A stretch of DNA of 64,000 nt from Roseobacter cerasinus (GCF_009811755.1 NZ_BLIV01000003.1:496001-560000); one strand, 5' to 3'. Positions 34,635-45,278 are shown, counted from the stretch's first letter. A program made the numbers and translations. Notes: generated by a model from the sequence alone, not told the origin.

Positions 34635-35738
34635 TCATGCCCAAAACCCTGGCTGCACCACGGCTTTGCGCATACCCAAAGGTGTTTCCACTTCCAACTC
34701 AGTGCCTGGATCCCAATGGGTCATCCGCACCATGCCTATGGCCACATTGGTCTCGAAGTCCGGACTCCACGCGGCAGAGGTCACCTGCCCGACGCGCCGG
34801 CCCGAGCCATAAAGCGGCCAGATCCGGTCACACCCCGGCACTGGATCACCGTCAATGGCAATCGCCTGCACCTGCTGGACGGGGCCCTCCTTGGCCACGC
34901 GCAGAAGCGCATCGCGCCCGATACAGCCAATGGCCGTTTGCGTGTCACAGAACCGCCCCAGCCCGCATTCATGGGGTGTATTGTCATCGGTCATATCATT
35001 GCCGTAGCTCAGCAGCCCACCCTCGATCCGCTCGATCGCGTTTGGACAGCCGGCGCGCACATTCAGGTCTTCGCCCGCCTTGAAGAGCGCGTTCCACAAC
35101 GGCATGCCCAGATCGCTGCCTTCGACATAAATCTCATAGCCGCCCTGCTTGGAATAGCCCGACCGCGCCACCGCCAGTTCCTGCCCCTCGTATTCAAAGA
35201 GGCCAAAGCGGAAAAAGCGCACGTCACGGATGCTTTCGCCAAAGATGCGCGCCATCAGATCCTCGGCCTTCGGACCTTGAACAGCCAGCGGCGAGACATC
35301 CGGCTCATCAATCAGCACATCGAGCCGCCAGCCATTGGCGATGCCTTTCACCCAGAGCAGCAGATCCGAATCCGCAATCGAAATCCACCACCGATCCTCA
35401 GCCAGTTTCACCGCCACCGGGTCGTTCAGCATACCGCCCGTCTCATCCACGATGGGCACATAAAAACACCGCCCCGGCAGCATCCCCCGCAGATCGCGTG
35501 GCGTCAGCATCTGCATCAGCCGCGCCGCATCGGGCCCGCGCAGCTCCACCTGCCGCTCAGCCGAGACATCCCAGACCTGCACGTGGTTTTTCAGGTGGTG
35601 ATAATCCGCCTCCAGACTTTCGAAGACCGTGGGCAGCAGCATGTGGTTATAGATCGTATAGGCTTTTACGCCCGCCGCTTCGACCCCGGCGGAGAAGGGC
35701 GTGCGGCGCAACCGCCGTGACGGAGAAATCAGCGCCAT
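34635..35738 (-). CDS. dmdA: DMSP demethylase (aminomethyltransferase fold)
   Basis: The 367-residue enzyme moves a methyl group from dimethylsulfoniopropionate to tetrahydrofolate, starting the demethylation route that keeps sulfur in the cell. It has the GcvT fold with MALISPSRRLRRTPFSAGVE at the start, YNHMLLPTVFESL and WDVSAERQVELRGPDA. It differs from GcvT of the glycine cleavage system and is next to acuI, which supports DmdA. The ATG at 35738 begins 1 nt after the DinB-like stop, with AGAGGA upstream, so it should be coupled to that gene. Confidence 0.93.
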   Translation of the reverse strand: MALISPSRRLRRTPFSAGVEAAGVKAYTIYNHMLLPTVFESLEADYHHLKNHVQVWDVSAERQVELRGPDAARLMQMLTPRDLRGMLPGRCFYVPIVDETGGMLNDPVAVKLAEDRWWISIADSDLLLWVKGIANGWRLDVLIDEPDVSPLAVQGPKAEDLMARIFGESIRDVRFFRFGLFEYEGQELAVARSGYSKQGGYEIYVEGSDLGMPLWNALFKAGEDLNVRAGCPNAIERIEGGLLSYGNDMTDDNTPHECGLGRFCDTQTAIGCIGRDALLRVAKEGPVQQVQAIAIDGDPVPGCDRIWPLYGSGRRVGQVTSAAWSPDFETNVAIGMVRMTHWDPGTELEVETPLGMRKAVVQPGFWA

Positions 35739-35739
35739 C

Positions 35740-36261
35740 TCAGGCATCCTCTGGTAGAAACGGAATGTCCGTGTCCTGGGTTTTGACCCCAAGCGCGGTC
35801 AGGGTGGCGTGCACCTGGCCGCGATGATGGGTCTGGTGATTGAACACATGCGCCACGCAGAGCGCATAAGGTTTCGACATCTCTCGCCCCGCAGCCCCCG
35901 ACCACCAGGTCAGATCGCCATCAAAAGCCCCGTCGGCGAGACCCGCTGCCCAACGGGTGATGCGCGCGTCCACAGCAGGGCGCTCCGCCATGAGCTCAGA
36001 CCAGTCATAGGCATCACCTGTCTCATTCAACGGGTTTGACGGCCCCTCCCCGCCGTCAAACCGCGACATCCACATGAGGTCCCCCCACATCAGATGGCTC
36101 AGCGTCGCCCGGATCGACCCCCAGAAGAGGCCGCGATCCGCTTCGCGCGCGGCCTCGTCCAGGCCGTCTACAGTCGCAAAGAGCCAGTCGTTCTGCCAGG
36201 CGTTGTAACGCGCCATCATCTGCGCATAGCCCGGCTCAATCACGGTTTGGGGCCTTTCCAA
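35740..36261 (-). CDS. DinB-family protein
   Basis: The 173-residue protein is a four-helix DinB/YfiT-type protein. The metal-ligand histidines of the fold are seen at SHLMWGDLMW and in VFNHQTHHRGQVHATL. DinB-fold proteins include bacillithiol or mycothiol-dependent transferases and proteins of unknown role. It overlaps the DUF1326 gene by 22 nt and ends 1 nt before dmdA, so it is co-transcribed with DMSP genes. A thiol-transfer role beside a sulfur pathway is tempting but unproven. Confidence 0.87.
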   Translation of the reverse strand: MERPQTVIEPGYAQMMARYNAWQNDWLFATVDGLDEAAREADRGLFWGSIRATLSHLMWGDLMWMSRFDGGEGPSNPLNETGDAYDWSELMAERPAVDARITRWAAGLADGAFDGDLTWWSGAAGREMSKPYALCVAHVFNHQTHHRGQVHATLTALGVKTQDTDIPFLPEDA

Positions 36262-36947
36262 TCAATCGGGCAGATCTCAGCCGATTTGCCGCCGAAATCC
36301 CACACGCGGCCATAGTCCCGCACCCGGCTCTTCAGCCCCGTGGCCGCGATGATATCGGGCCCCATCCAGTATTTCGAATTGCTCACCATCACCGGATGTT
36401 CGGGGTCATTGCCCGCCAGCATCTCGATCTCACCCTGGATCTTGCGCCCGATCATGATGCTGCGCCGTTTGCCCTCGCGCACGATCTCCACCGGCGCGCG
36501 CTCTGCCCCGATGATCTCGCTGACCAGCATGGTGAAGAGCCCCGTCGTGCCGCCCGCAGCCCCCGAGAAGATCTGCAGGATGCCGTTATAGGCCTTGCCG
36601 GTTGCCCGCTCATCCACGTAAGCCGCGACCTTCCAGTTCCCCTCGCCCATACGCCCCGGTATGTCCACCAGCAGCCCGATGTTCAGACCGCCAAGGTCCT
36701 CGCCCTCGTAATGCCCCTCGTCAATGGCAATCGCCATCCAGGCATGACAGTGCCCTTCGGTGGGCGGATGCGCCCCCAGCGACACCACGCAAGGACAAAA
36801 CACCGTGCAGGAACAGTTGAGGAACAGTTCCCCCTTGATCGCCCATTCCGTCGGACTCATCTCGCGCCGTTTGGGGTTCGGCATCCGCTGGTCGATCCGC
36901 TGCGAAATCGGCAGACGATCCGCGTCACTGCGTCTGTTCTTGGCCAT
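36240..36947 (-). CDS. DUF1326 domain protein
   Basis: The 235-residue protein has the DUF1326 pattern: ELFLNCSCTVFCPCV, with a CxC/CxxxCxC-like cysteine cluster suited to metal or thiol chemistry, then GHCHAWMAIAIDEGHYEGEDL. Its function is unknown. DUF1326 genes often sit next to DUF2182 genes, as here (3-nt gap). GGGAGGA lies 6 nt before the ATG at 36947. It overlaps the DinB-like gene by 22 nt. Confidence 0.87.
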   Translation of the reverse strand: MAKNRRSDADRLPISQRIDQRMPNPKRREMSPTEWAIKGELFLNCSCTVFCPCVVSLGAHPPTEGHCHAWMAIAIDEGHYEGEDLGGLNIGLLVDIPGRMGEGNWKVAAYVDERATGKAYNGILQIFSGAAGGTTGLFTMLVSEIIGAERAPVEIVREGKRRSIMIGRKIQGEIEMLAGNDPEHPVMVSNSKYWMGPDIIAATGLKSRVRDYGRVWDFGGKSAEICPIDWKGPKP

Positions 36948-36950
36948 TCC

Positions 36951-37724
36951 TTATCCTCCCACGATCACCCAGAGGCCCGCTGCACAGAGCAGCACCCCCA
37001 TGGGTTTTGTCACGTAATGCCCCAATTGAGGCAGCTTCTCGATCACCATGAAGAGCGTCGCCAGGCCCATCCACGCGAGGTTCATCACCCCGCCGACAAA
37101 CCCCAGCGACATGAACCCCCAGCAGCAGCCGACGCAAAATGCACCCAGCCCCAGCCCCATGCGCAACCCGCCCGAAAAACCGGTGCGCCAATGCCCCAGA
37201 AAATACATCGCAGGCGCATGACACACACCATGGCAGATTTCCTTGGCCCGCGTGAACTGGAAGGCCCCCACGGCCAGCAACAACCCGCCTGCGACCCAAG
37301 GCGACTGCGCGATCCCCAGCATGTCCACGACGCCACCAAAAAGCAGCAGCAGCTGCGCGCCGGTGATCACTGCAGCGAAGGCGACCCAGACGATAAAGTA
37401 TCCCAGCAGCAGGCCGAGCCACCCAGGCCTTGTGCCGTTCGCACTGACCATCAGGTCTTCGTAGGCCCGCAGCGTCGGCACCAGCGTCGGCAGCATCATC
37501 GCCGCCATCATGATCGCCCACATCCAGAAGAGCGGCCCGAAATTGGCCATCGGCATATACATCGGCATGCGCGGATCCATCGCCGCCATCATCTGCCCCT
37601 GCGGCCCCGGACGGCCCAGCAGATCGAGGTCCATATCGACGCTCATCATATACATCACCCACCATGCCGCCAGAATGGCCGCAAAAAAGCTCAACCAGAG
37701 CGTAGTGCGCAGGGTGGCGTGCAT
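36951..37724 (-). CDS. DUF2182 predicted metal-binding integral membrane protein
   Basis: The 257-residue protein has about six to seven membrane helices. It is unusually rich in methionine near the start (QMMAAMDPRMPMYMPMANFG) and carries ICHGVCHAPAMYF and GAFCVGCCWGFM, a set of His, Cys and Met residues suited to copper or another soft metal. The start at 37724 gives the first helix right after the N-terminus. It is the first gene of the run leading to dmdA and acuI, facing a divergent GntR regulator. Confidence 0.87.
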   Translation of the reverse strand: MHATLRTTLWLSFFAAILAAWWVMYMMSVDMDLDLLGRPGPQGQMMAAMDPRMPMYMPMANFGPLFWMWAIMMAAMMLPTLVPTLRAYEDLMVSANGTRPGWLGLLLGYFIVWVAFAAVITGAQLLLLFGGVVDMLGIAQSPWVAGGLLLAVGAFQFTRAKEICHGVCHAPAMYFLGHWRTGFSGGLRMGLGLGAFCVGCCWGFMSLGFVGGVMNLAWMGLATLFMVIEKLPQLGHYVTKPMGVLLCAAGLWVIVGG

Positions 37725-37750
37725 GAGTCGTCTTGTCTCCTTGCGATTCA

Positions 37751-37763
37751 AATGCCAGACATT
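37751..37763. promoter_or_regulatory. Candidate GntR operator 1
   Basis: AATGCCAGACATT is an imperfect palindrome (AATG ... CATT) resembling the TnGT..ACnA sites of FadR-type regulators. Its centre is 33 bp, about three helical turns, from the second site at 37785-37795. Confidence 0.4.
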
Positions 37764-37784
37764 TAGAACCCGGGCAAACATTAA

Positions 37785-37795
37785 ATGTAAGACAT
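37785..37795. promoter_or_regulatory. Candidate GntR operator 2
   Basis: ATGTAAGACAT is a perfect ATGT-AAG-ACAT palindrome directly before the GntR start codon. It fits the TGTnnnACA pattern of FadR-type operators. Together with 37751-37763 it would let the regulator control both divergent operons. Confidence 0.5.
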
Positions 37796-38527
37796 ATGAA
37801 AATCGATCCCGATAACCCCGCCGACCTCTCCGCCCAGATCGCCGCTGCGATCCGCGATGCGATCATTTCGGGCGGTCTGATCGTCGACGAACGCCTGCCC
37901 TCCGAGGCGGAACTGGCCGAACAGTTCGATGTCTCGCGCCCCACGGTGCGCGAGGCGCTGAAGCGGCTCGCGGCGCAATCGCTCATTCGCACGCAGCGCG
38001 GGGCGACGGGGGGCGCCTTTGTGAACCGGCTGAGCTTTGAGGCGGCACAACCGCAACAGATCACCACCTCAACCCTGCTGCTCTCCATGAATGCGGTCAG
38101 CTTCGAGACCGCCTGCGAGGCGCGCTATGCGCTGGAGCGCGCCTGCGCGCCGCTCGCAGCCACCCGCCGCACGCCGGATCACCTCGCAACCATGCGCGCC
38201 GAGATCCACCGCCAGAGCCAGCCGGGGCTGACCGACGAGGCCTTCTGCGCGTCGGATGTGGCCTTTCACCGCGCGCTGGTTGATGGCGCAGGCAATCCGG
38301 TGCTGTCGTACCAGCTGGCGGGCGCCGTCGAGGCGATGCAGCCCCTGATGAATATGATCACCTTCACGGCCCGCGATCGCGCGCGTATCATCGCGCTGCA
38401 CGAAGGCATTGCCGACGCCATTGAGGCGCAGGATGCCGCCGCCACGGCCAGCGCCCTGACCGCACTGGAGCAGGAAACCCAGACGTTGGCGCACAGCGTC
38501 TTTGCCGCCCGCGCCGCACGCCGCTAG
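37796..38527 (+). CDS. GntR-family (FadR/FCD) regulator divergent from the dmdA operon
   Basis: The 243-residue protein has a winged helix (LPSEAELAEQFDVSRPTVRE, then RTQRGATGGAFV) and an FCD domain (about 90-230). The ATG at 37796 follows an operator-like palindrome. In Ruegeria pomeroyi a GntR-type gene precedes dmdA-acuI, so this is the likely regulator of the DMSP genes, possibly sensing acrylate or an acyl-CoA. Here three other genes lie between regulator and dmdA. Confidence 0.88.
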   Translation: MKIDPDNPADLSAQIAAAIRDAIISGGLIVDERLPSEAELAEQFDVSRPTVREALKRLAAQSLIRTQRGATGGAFVNRLSFEAAQPQQITTSTLLLSMNAVSFETACEARYALERACAPLAATRRTPDHLATMRAEIHRQSQPGLTDEAFCASDVAFHRALVDGAGNPVLSYQLAGAVEAMQPLMNMITFTARDRARIIALHEGIADAIEAQDAAATASALTALEQETQTLAHSVFAARAARR

Positions 38528-38656
38528 GCCGAAACCTGCCGCCAAGCGCGCCGGATTTCTGCGGGAATGCGCCACTTGTGGATAGGGTCATTCCCGGTCC
38601 GCAACTCAGCCCCCATGTCATGAATATCGCGCCCCTCAGTGGGGGTGCAGCAGACC

Positions 38657-39403
38657 ATGAGGCCAGATATGATCACGCTCGACTTCACCACCCCGATCTC
38701 GGATGCGCGCCGCGGTGCCTTTACCCGCGCGGCAGATCGCTGGGACAGCATCATCGAAACCGCCTTTGAGCCGGTGACATTCGAGGGCCGTCGTCTCGAC
38801 GGCCTGCTGATCGAGGTGTCCATCTCCCCCATTGACGGGCCGGAGGGGGTCTTGGGTCAGGCCGGGCCAACGGCGCTGCGCCCCGGCTCGGAGCTGCCCG
38901 TCGCGGGCATCATGCAGTTTGACACGGCGGATGTGGAGCGACTGGAGCGCAATGCCAGCTTTGAAGATGTGGTGTTGCATGAAATGGCCCATGTGCTGGG
39001 CTTCGGCACGCTCTGGGCCCGGGCTGGTCTGGTGCAGGCCAGCGGCACCAACGACCCGCGCTTTACCGGGGCCGGCGCCACGCAAGAATACCGTGATCTC
39101 GGCGGCAGCGAAGCCGCGGTGCCCATCGCCAACACCGGTGGCGCGGGCACCCGCGAGGGGCACTGGCGCGAGCTGGTGTTTGGTGACGAGCTGCTCACCG
39201 GTTTTCTGTCAGGGGCCCAGCGTCCGATCAGCCGCCTCTCTATCGCGTCGTTCCAGGATCTTGGCTATGATGTTGATCTGGCCGCAGCGGATGCCTACAC
39301 CCTGCCCAACTTCCGCGCCCTGGCGGAGATGGGCATCACCGAAGCGGTGCGCGTCTGTGACCTCTGCCGCATGGGTCGCCCCGAGCCTGTCGTGCTGAAC
39401 TAG
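38657..39403 (+). CDS. Leishmanolysin-like (M8) zinc metallopeptidase, no signal peptide
   Basis: The 248-residue protein has the metzincin zinc site HEMAHVLGFGTLW (His108, Glu109, His112), a later GHWRE that would give the third ligand, and ISRLSIASFQDLGYDVD for the closing turn. This is the pattern of leishmanolysin-related peptidases. Most relatives are secreted and larger, but here the protein starts directly at the catalytic fold with no signal peptide. It may be cytoplasmic or leave by another route. The start could be 38657 or 38669; GGGGG upstream favours 38657. Confidence 0.8.
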   Translation: MRPDMITLDFTTPISDARRGAFTRAADRWDSIIETAFEPVTFEGRRLDGLLIEVSISPIDGPEGVLGQAGPTALRPGSELPVAGIMQFDTADVERLERNASFEDVVLHEMAHVLGFGTLWARAGLVQASGTNDPRFTGAGATQEYRDLGGSEAAVPIANTGGAGTREGHWRELVFGDELLTGFLSGAQRPISRLSIASFQDLGYDVDLAAADAYTLPNFRALAEMGITEAVRVCDLCRMGRPEPVVLN

Positions 39404-39412
39404 CGGGCAAGC

Positions 39413-39925
39413 TCAGCAGCCGAACCGCACCCGATCAAACACAAAAGCCTCGGGTGCGACGCACCGCTGCAACGGGTACGGCACTGCGCCGGAGGCAAGG
39501 TTGAACGGATCGCCGCGCAGCGCAGCTATGGTGCTTTTCTGCGACAGCAACCGCGGTGTGCAGTTGAAACTGCCACCGCGAGTGCCAGTCACGGGATTGC
39601 CGCTGCTCGACGGATAGCGCCAGCAGATGGCGCGCTGCCCGGCCACCGTGTCAAGCATATACTCACCGGCCAGCGCACGGGCGTTGCCCGGATACCAGAG
39701 CCAGGCCCGATTGCCGCTGTCGATAAAGATGACCTGATAGCCATGCGCGTCGTCAAAGGACAGATAGGTGCGCCCGGGCTGAGGATAGTCCGGGAAGGTG
39801 AGCGGACGCGATTCCACGTCTGCGATCACCTCCGCGATATTGGCCGAAGGTTTCGGATCTGATGGCGCGCAAGCTATGACGGCGACAGCCGCAAGCAGAG
39901 CAAGGCCGTTTCGAAACCTCAGCAC
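39413..39925 (-). CDS. Putative lipoprotein, unknown function
   Basis: The 170-residue protein begins with a lipoprotein signal (LALLAAVAVIAC, lipobox VIAC). The mature part is rich in aromatic residues, has four further cysteines (ICWRY, FNCTPR, QRCVAP and the terminal C) and ends RVRFGC. I do not recognise the family. It overlaps the preceding lipoprotein gene by 7 nt, so the two are co-translated and may act together at the envelope. Confidence 0.75.
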   Translation of the reverse strand: MLRFRNGLALLAAVAVIACAPSDPKPSANIAEVIADVESRPLTFPDYPQPGRTYLSFDDAHGYQVIFIDSGNRAWLWYPGNARALAGEYMLDTVAGQRAICWRYPSSSGNPVTGTRGGSFNCTPRLLSQKSTIAALRGDPFNLASGAVPYPLQRCVAPEAFVFDRVRFGC

Positions 39926-40338
39926 GACAGATCGACCCGATGGCCCATCCTGCGTCCTGCCACCTCGAATGCAGTCATCTTGCCGATATCAACGGTGTTG
40001 AGGTCACCTCGAATAAAAGCAAGCACGCCTGCCGCGAACTCAGCATCACAGCCTGTCGCCAGACGTGCGGCCTGCTCCAGTTCCGGGACGTAAAGAACGC
40101 GAGGGGTCGAGATCAGATCAACGAAAGCATAGGTGTCGTCGCGGTCGCCGGTTTCGACTTTTGCAACGCGAAAGGTCTTTCCGCCGACCTGCACTTCGCG
40201 GGCAGCGTCGAGTGCTGCGAGGTGCAGCGCCTTGCGCGCATCCCGTCGTGCTTTCTCTTCCGGTGTGAGCGTTGGGCCGGACGCGCAGGCTGCCAGAACG
40301 GCAAGCAGCAATGAAGATGCCATAAACTGTTTGAACAT
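39919..40338 (-). CDS. Putative small lipoprotein, unknown function
   Basis: The 139-residue protein has a lipoprotein signal (SLLLAVLAACASG, lipobox LAAC), a charged helix (LTPEEKARRDARKALHLAAL) and a C-terminal domain with one conserved-looking Cys (ATGCDAEF). The ATG at 40338 is chosen because it starts the signal; an upstream start adds a charged stretch. It overlaps the next lipoprotein gene by 7 nt. The family is not recognised. Confidence 0.75.
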   Translation of the reverse strand: MFKQFMASSLLLAVLAACASGPTLTPEEKARRDARKALHLAALDAAREVQVGGKTFRVAKVETGDRDDTYAFVDLISTPRVLYVPELEQAARLATGCDAEFAAGVLAFIRGDLNTVDIGKMTAFEVAGRRMGHRVDLSC

Positions 40339-40505
40339 TCGAACTCTATCCTCTGACATAAATGGATCGCTGAAATCGACCTCGTATCTCGCCGCGACCA
40401 AATCACCCGATTGCCGGCACTGCAAGCTCGAAGACGCCGCTGATCAGACATGTCGCGGACCTCATAGCGCTTGCCACCCCGTGTCTCACCGCTAGCTTGC
40501 GGTAC

Positions 40506-40859
40506 ATGACGGATATCCTGAATCTCATCGCCTGCCTGCTGACGATTGGCTTTGGCCTTTTTGGCTTTCTCGCCCCTCGCTACACAGCTGCCGCGCTTGA
40601 TCTTGCGCCGACGAGCAGCACCATGGGGCTGAGTGAGATGCGCGCGTCAGTGGGCGGGCTGTTTGTGGTGGCCGGGCTGGCCGCGCTTTGGCTCGATGAG
40701 CCATTGGGGTTTGCGATGATCGGGTTTGTGTTCGTGGGCGCCGCCCTGGGGCGGCTCGTGTCTCTGATCTTCGATGCGCCGCCGCGCCGCAAGGTTTTGA
40801 TCTTTGGCGGGATCGAAGCGGCCCTCGCCCTCGCCTTCCTCTGGGCGAATCCACTGTAG
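40506..40859 (+). CDS. DUF4345-type small membrane protein
   Basis: The 117-residue protein has four membrane helices (LIACLLTIGFGLFGFLAP, GLFVVAGLAALWL, FAMIGFVFVGAALG, GIEAALALAFLW). This size and the SEMRASVGG motif fit DUF4345 proteins of unknown function. ATG 40506 is chosen over a TTG three codons upstream. It is a single gene ahead of the tmRNA gene. Confidence 0.8.
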   Translation: MTDILNLIACLLTIGFGLFGFLAPRYTAAALDLAPTSSTMGLSEMRASVGGLFVVAGLAALWLDEPLGFAMIGFVFVGAALGRLVSLIFDAPPRRKVLIFGGIEAALALAFLWANPL

Positions 40860-40989
40860 CTTTTGCCTGTTACGTTTTGCACCCGCCTGAGATCAAAAGT
40901 ATTAACTTTTCATTATTACAATTTGATAATAAATCACTTTTTGATCTTCTTCATCGAAGATAAAAGCCGAGACCCATCTGGCTTGGCCC

Positions 40990-41018
40990 TTGAGTTTTCC
41001 AACCATTCCCCTTATATC
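40990..41018 (+). promoter_or_regulatory. Promoter of the tmRNA gene
   Basis: TTGAGT (40990-40995), a 17-nt spacer and TATATC (41013-41018) form a strong sigma-70 promoter. The predicted start near 41025 precedes a GTTC-TTCG-GAAC hairpin at the head of the transcript. Confidence 0.7.
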
Positions 41019-41024
41019 TTCCAT

Positions 41025-41341
41025 GTTCTTCGGAACTATGGACATAAACGCGCTCGCAATAAGCGGATCGGACCCGGGGGCGGTACCCGGCGGCTCCACC
41101 AAACATCCTTCATTTGAGGATCATGGGGCCGAAACAGGATCGACGAACGTCTAAAGGGGTTAGCTTTGTTTCGGTGAGATACCACCGTTATCGGTTCAAA
41201 ACGTACAATTGCAAATGACAATCGTGCACCAGTAGCGATGGCCGCGTAAGCGACCGGAGAGACTGAACTCTTAAGCCCTAGCGCCTTGCAGCACTAGGCG
41301 GGGTCCGCAGGCACCTGGCAACAGAAGCCTGCACTTTACTC
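41025..41341 (+). ncRNA. ssrA: Transfer-messenger RNA, permuted two-piece alphaproteobacterial type
   Basis: The gene is permuted. First comes the acceptor piece: a T arm CCGGG-GGCGGTA-CCCGG, acceptor strand CGGCTCC, then ACCA ending at 41101. After a short spacer the coding piece begins at 41125 with GGGGCCG, which pairs with CGGCTCC and keeps the G-U pair needed for alanine charging. The tag reading frame at 41211-41249 encodes ANDNRAPVAMAA and a stop. It rescues stalled ribosomes with SmpB. The spacer (41102-41124) is cut out during maturation. The 3' end near 41341 is approximate. Confidence 0.95.
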
Positions 41342-41488
41342 CATTGCCGCCAACTCTACGGGTTCTGTCACGTCAACGTTTGACTTTGCAGTACTCTACG
41401 ATCAGCACGTCGTTGTGACCCCGACACGCACCAAAAACCTGCGTGATCGCTGGTATTCCGCGCTCTTGATGTCGGCGACAGCACGCGC
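41342..41488. other. Gap between tmRNA and usg, nothing recognised
   Basis: This 147-bp stretch contains no supported gene or strong terminator. It holds only the downstream parts of both genes. Confidence 0.4.
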
Positions 41489-41758
41489 TTAGTGAAGGGT
41501 GAACTCGCCCGTTACATTGCGCCATTCGCCCGCGCTGATCATTTTGCGGTGCGTAAAGCGGACCGAGTGCAATGGGCCTTCGATCTCCGACCTCCAGAAA
41601 TCCACAAATTCGAAGAGCCGGGGATGATCGGGCGCGATGTCATAGTCCTGCCAGATGAAACTGTTCAGCACATGTTGATAGTCGGGCATGTGGTAGAAAA
41701 ACTCGGCCGTGGTCAGGCCATATCCCTTCAGCATTAACTCTGTCTCGGATAGTGGCAT
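41489..41758 (-). CDS. Usg-family protein
   Basis: The 89-residue protein matches the Usg family: YGLTTAEFFYHMPDYQ, WQDYDIAPDHPRL and RFTHRKMISAGEWR. Usg was first seen near a tryptophan operon and has no known function. GAGGA lies 6 nt before ATG 41758, which decides against a TTG five codons upstream. It is divergent from gyrA. Confidence 0.9.
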   Translation of the reverse strand: MPLSETELMLKGYGLTTAEFFYHMPDYQHVLNSFIWQDYDIAPDHPRLFEFVDFWRSEIEGPLHSVRFTHRKMISAGEWRNVTGEFTLH

Positions 41759-41875
41759 ATCGTGTCCTCGCAACTGGTTAACGCATCCAGAATGACAGGA
41801 CAGGATTACTTTTCAATAAAAACAGGGTGTTGTCACTCTGTCCCGGCGGCTGCCAGTCGTGCACAAAGTGAGGGA

Positions 41876-41905
41876 TTGCACCTTATATGTCCCCTCTGAT
41901 AGAGT
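41876..41905 (+). promoter_or_regulatory. Candidate gyrA promoter
   Basis: TTGCAC (41876-41881) and TAGAGT (41900-41905) are 18 nt apart, 44 bp upstream of the gyrA start. The match is fair, and the position suits a gyrA promoter. Confidence 0.4.
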
Positions 41906-41949
41906 AAATCCACAAGATATAGACCCTGCGGAAAAATTGGGCAACCTAC

Positions 41950-44703
<2,754 letters not shown>

Positions 44704-44752
44704 TCCTGTGAAGGGCAGCAGTTGCGATGTCTTGGTGTTGTATTTTTCATAG

Positions 44753-44775
44753 TAATTTGATTTAAAATCAAATTA
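44753..44775. repeat. AT-rich 23-bp palindrome after gyrA
   Basis: TAATTTGATTT (44753-44763), a single A, and AAATCAAATTA (44765-44775) are perfect complements. It lies 49 nt after the gyrA stop in a notably AT-rich patch. It may be a weak terminator or a protein-binding site. Confidence 0.55.
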
Positions 44776-44865
44776 TTGGTCTGCATTCTTAACCTTTGGT
44801 GCAAGCGTCCCGGATCGTCGCGCCTATGCCGCTGCGTCACTTCGCGCAAACTGCGCGGCTCTTAA

Positions 44866-44907
44866 CGTCACCTCAAGCATTTTTGCGCACACTTGAGATA
44901 TGTGACG
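44866..44907 (+). promoter_or_regulatory. Bulged leader hairpin before the DUF6614 gene
   Basis: CGTCAC-CTCAAG (44866-44877) pairs with CTTGAG-ATAT-GTGACG (44892-44907): two 6-bp helices with an ATAT bulge and a 14-nt loop. It ends 14 nt before the start codon and just before the ribosome-binding region GAGAGG. A post-transcriptional control element is possible. A second small hairpin, CGCGCA-AAC-TGCGCG, lies at 44843-44857. Confidence 0.4.
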
Positions 44908-44921
44908 CGAGAGGTGCTCTC

Positions 44922-45272
44922 ATGAACGTATATTGCTGCATGATCACGCTGAAGGATGACGCCAAGGCGCTGCTCTTTGCAAAGGCGCTTGACGACTGGA
45001 TGGGGCATCTGAAAGCCGAAGGGGCCATTGGCAAATGGCGCCTGATGCGGCGCAAGCTCAATCTGGCGGCGGATTGCTACCGCGATTTCTTGCTGGAGAT
45101 CGAGGTGGACGGTCTGGCCCAGCTAGATGCCGCTTTCCGCCTGACAGGCGAGCGGGACGATAATGTGGCACAGATGCACCGTGCCGTGCACGATCTGATC
45201 GCCTCCGCTGATTTTGCGCTCTACCGCCCGTACCCGGATATGGAGCGGGCCGAGCGTATGGCGCTGCTCTGA
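44922..45272 (+). CDS. DUF6614-type small protein
   Basis: The 116-residue soluble protein (MNVYCCMITLKDDAKALLFA at the start) resembles the dimeric alpha/beta-barrel-like DUF6614 proteins of Rhodobacteraceae. No catalytic motif is clear. Its leader carries a bulged hairpin. The ATG at 44922 follows GAGAGG; an upstream frame to 44796 passes through that structured leader and is not expected to be translated. It is convergent with the M32 peptidase gene with a 6-nt gap. Confidence 0.75.
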   Translation: MNVYCCMITLKDDAKALLFAKALDDWMGHLKAEGAIGKWRLMRRKLNLAADCYRDFLLEIEVDGLAQLDAAFRLTGERDDNVAQMHRAVHDLIASADFALYRPYPDMERAERMALL

Positions 45273-45278
45273 GCCACT

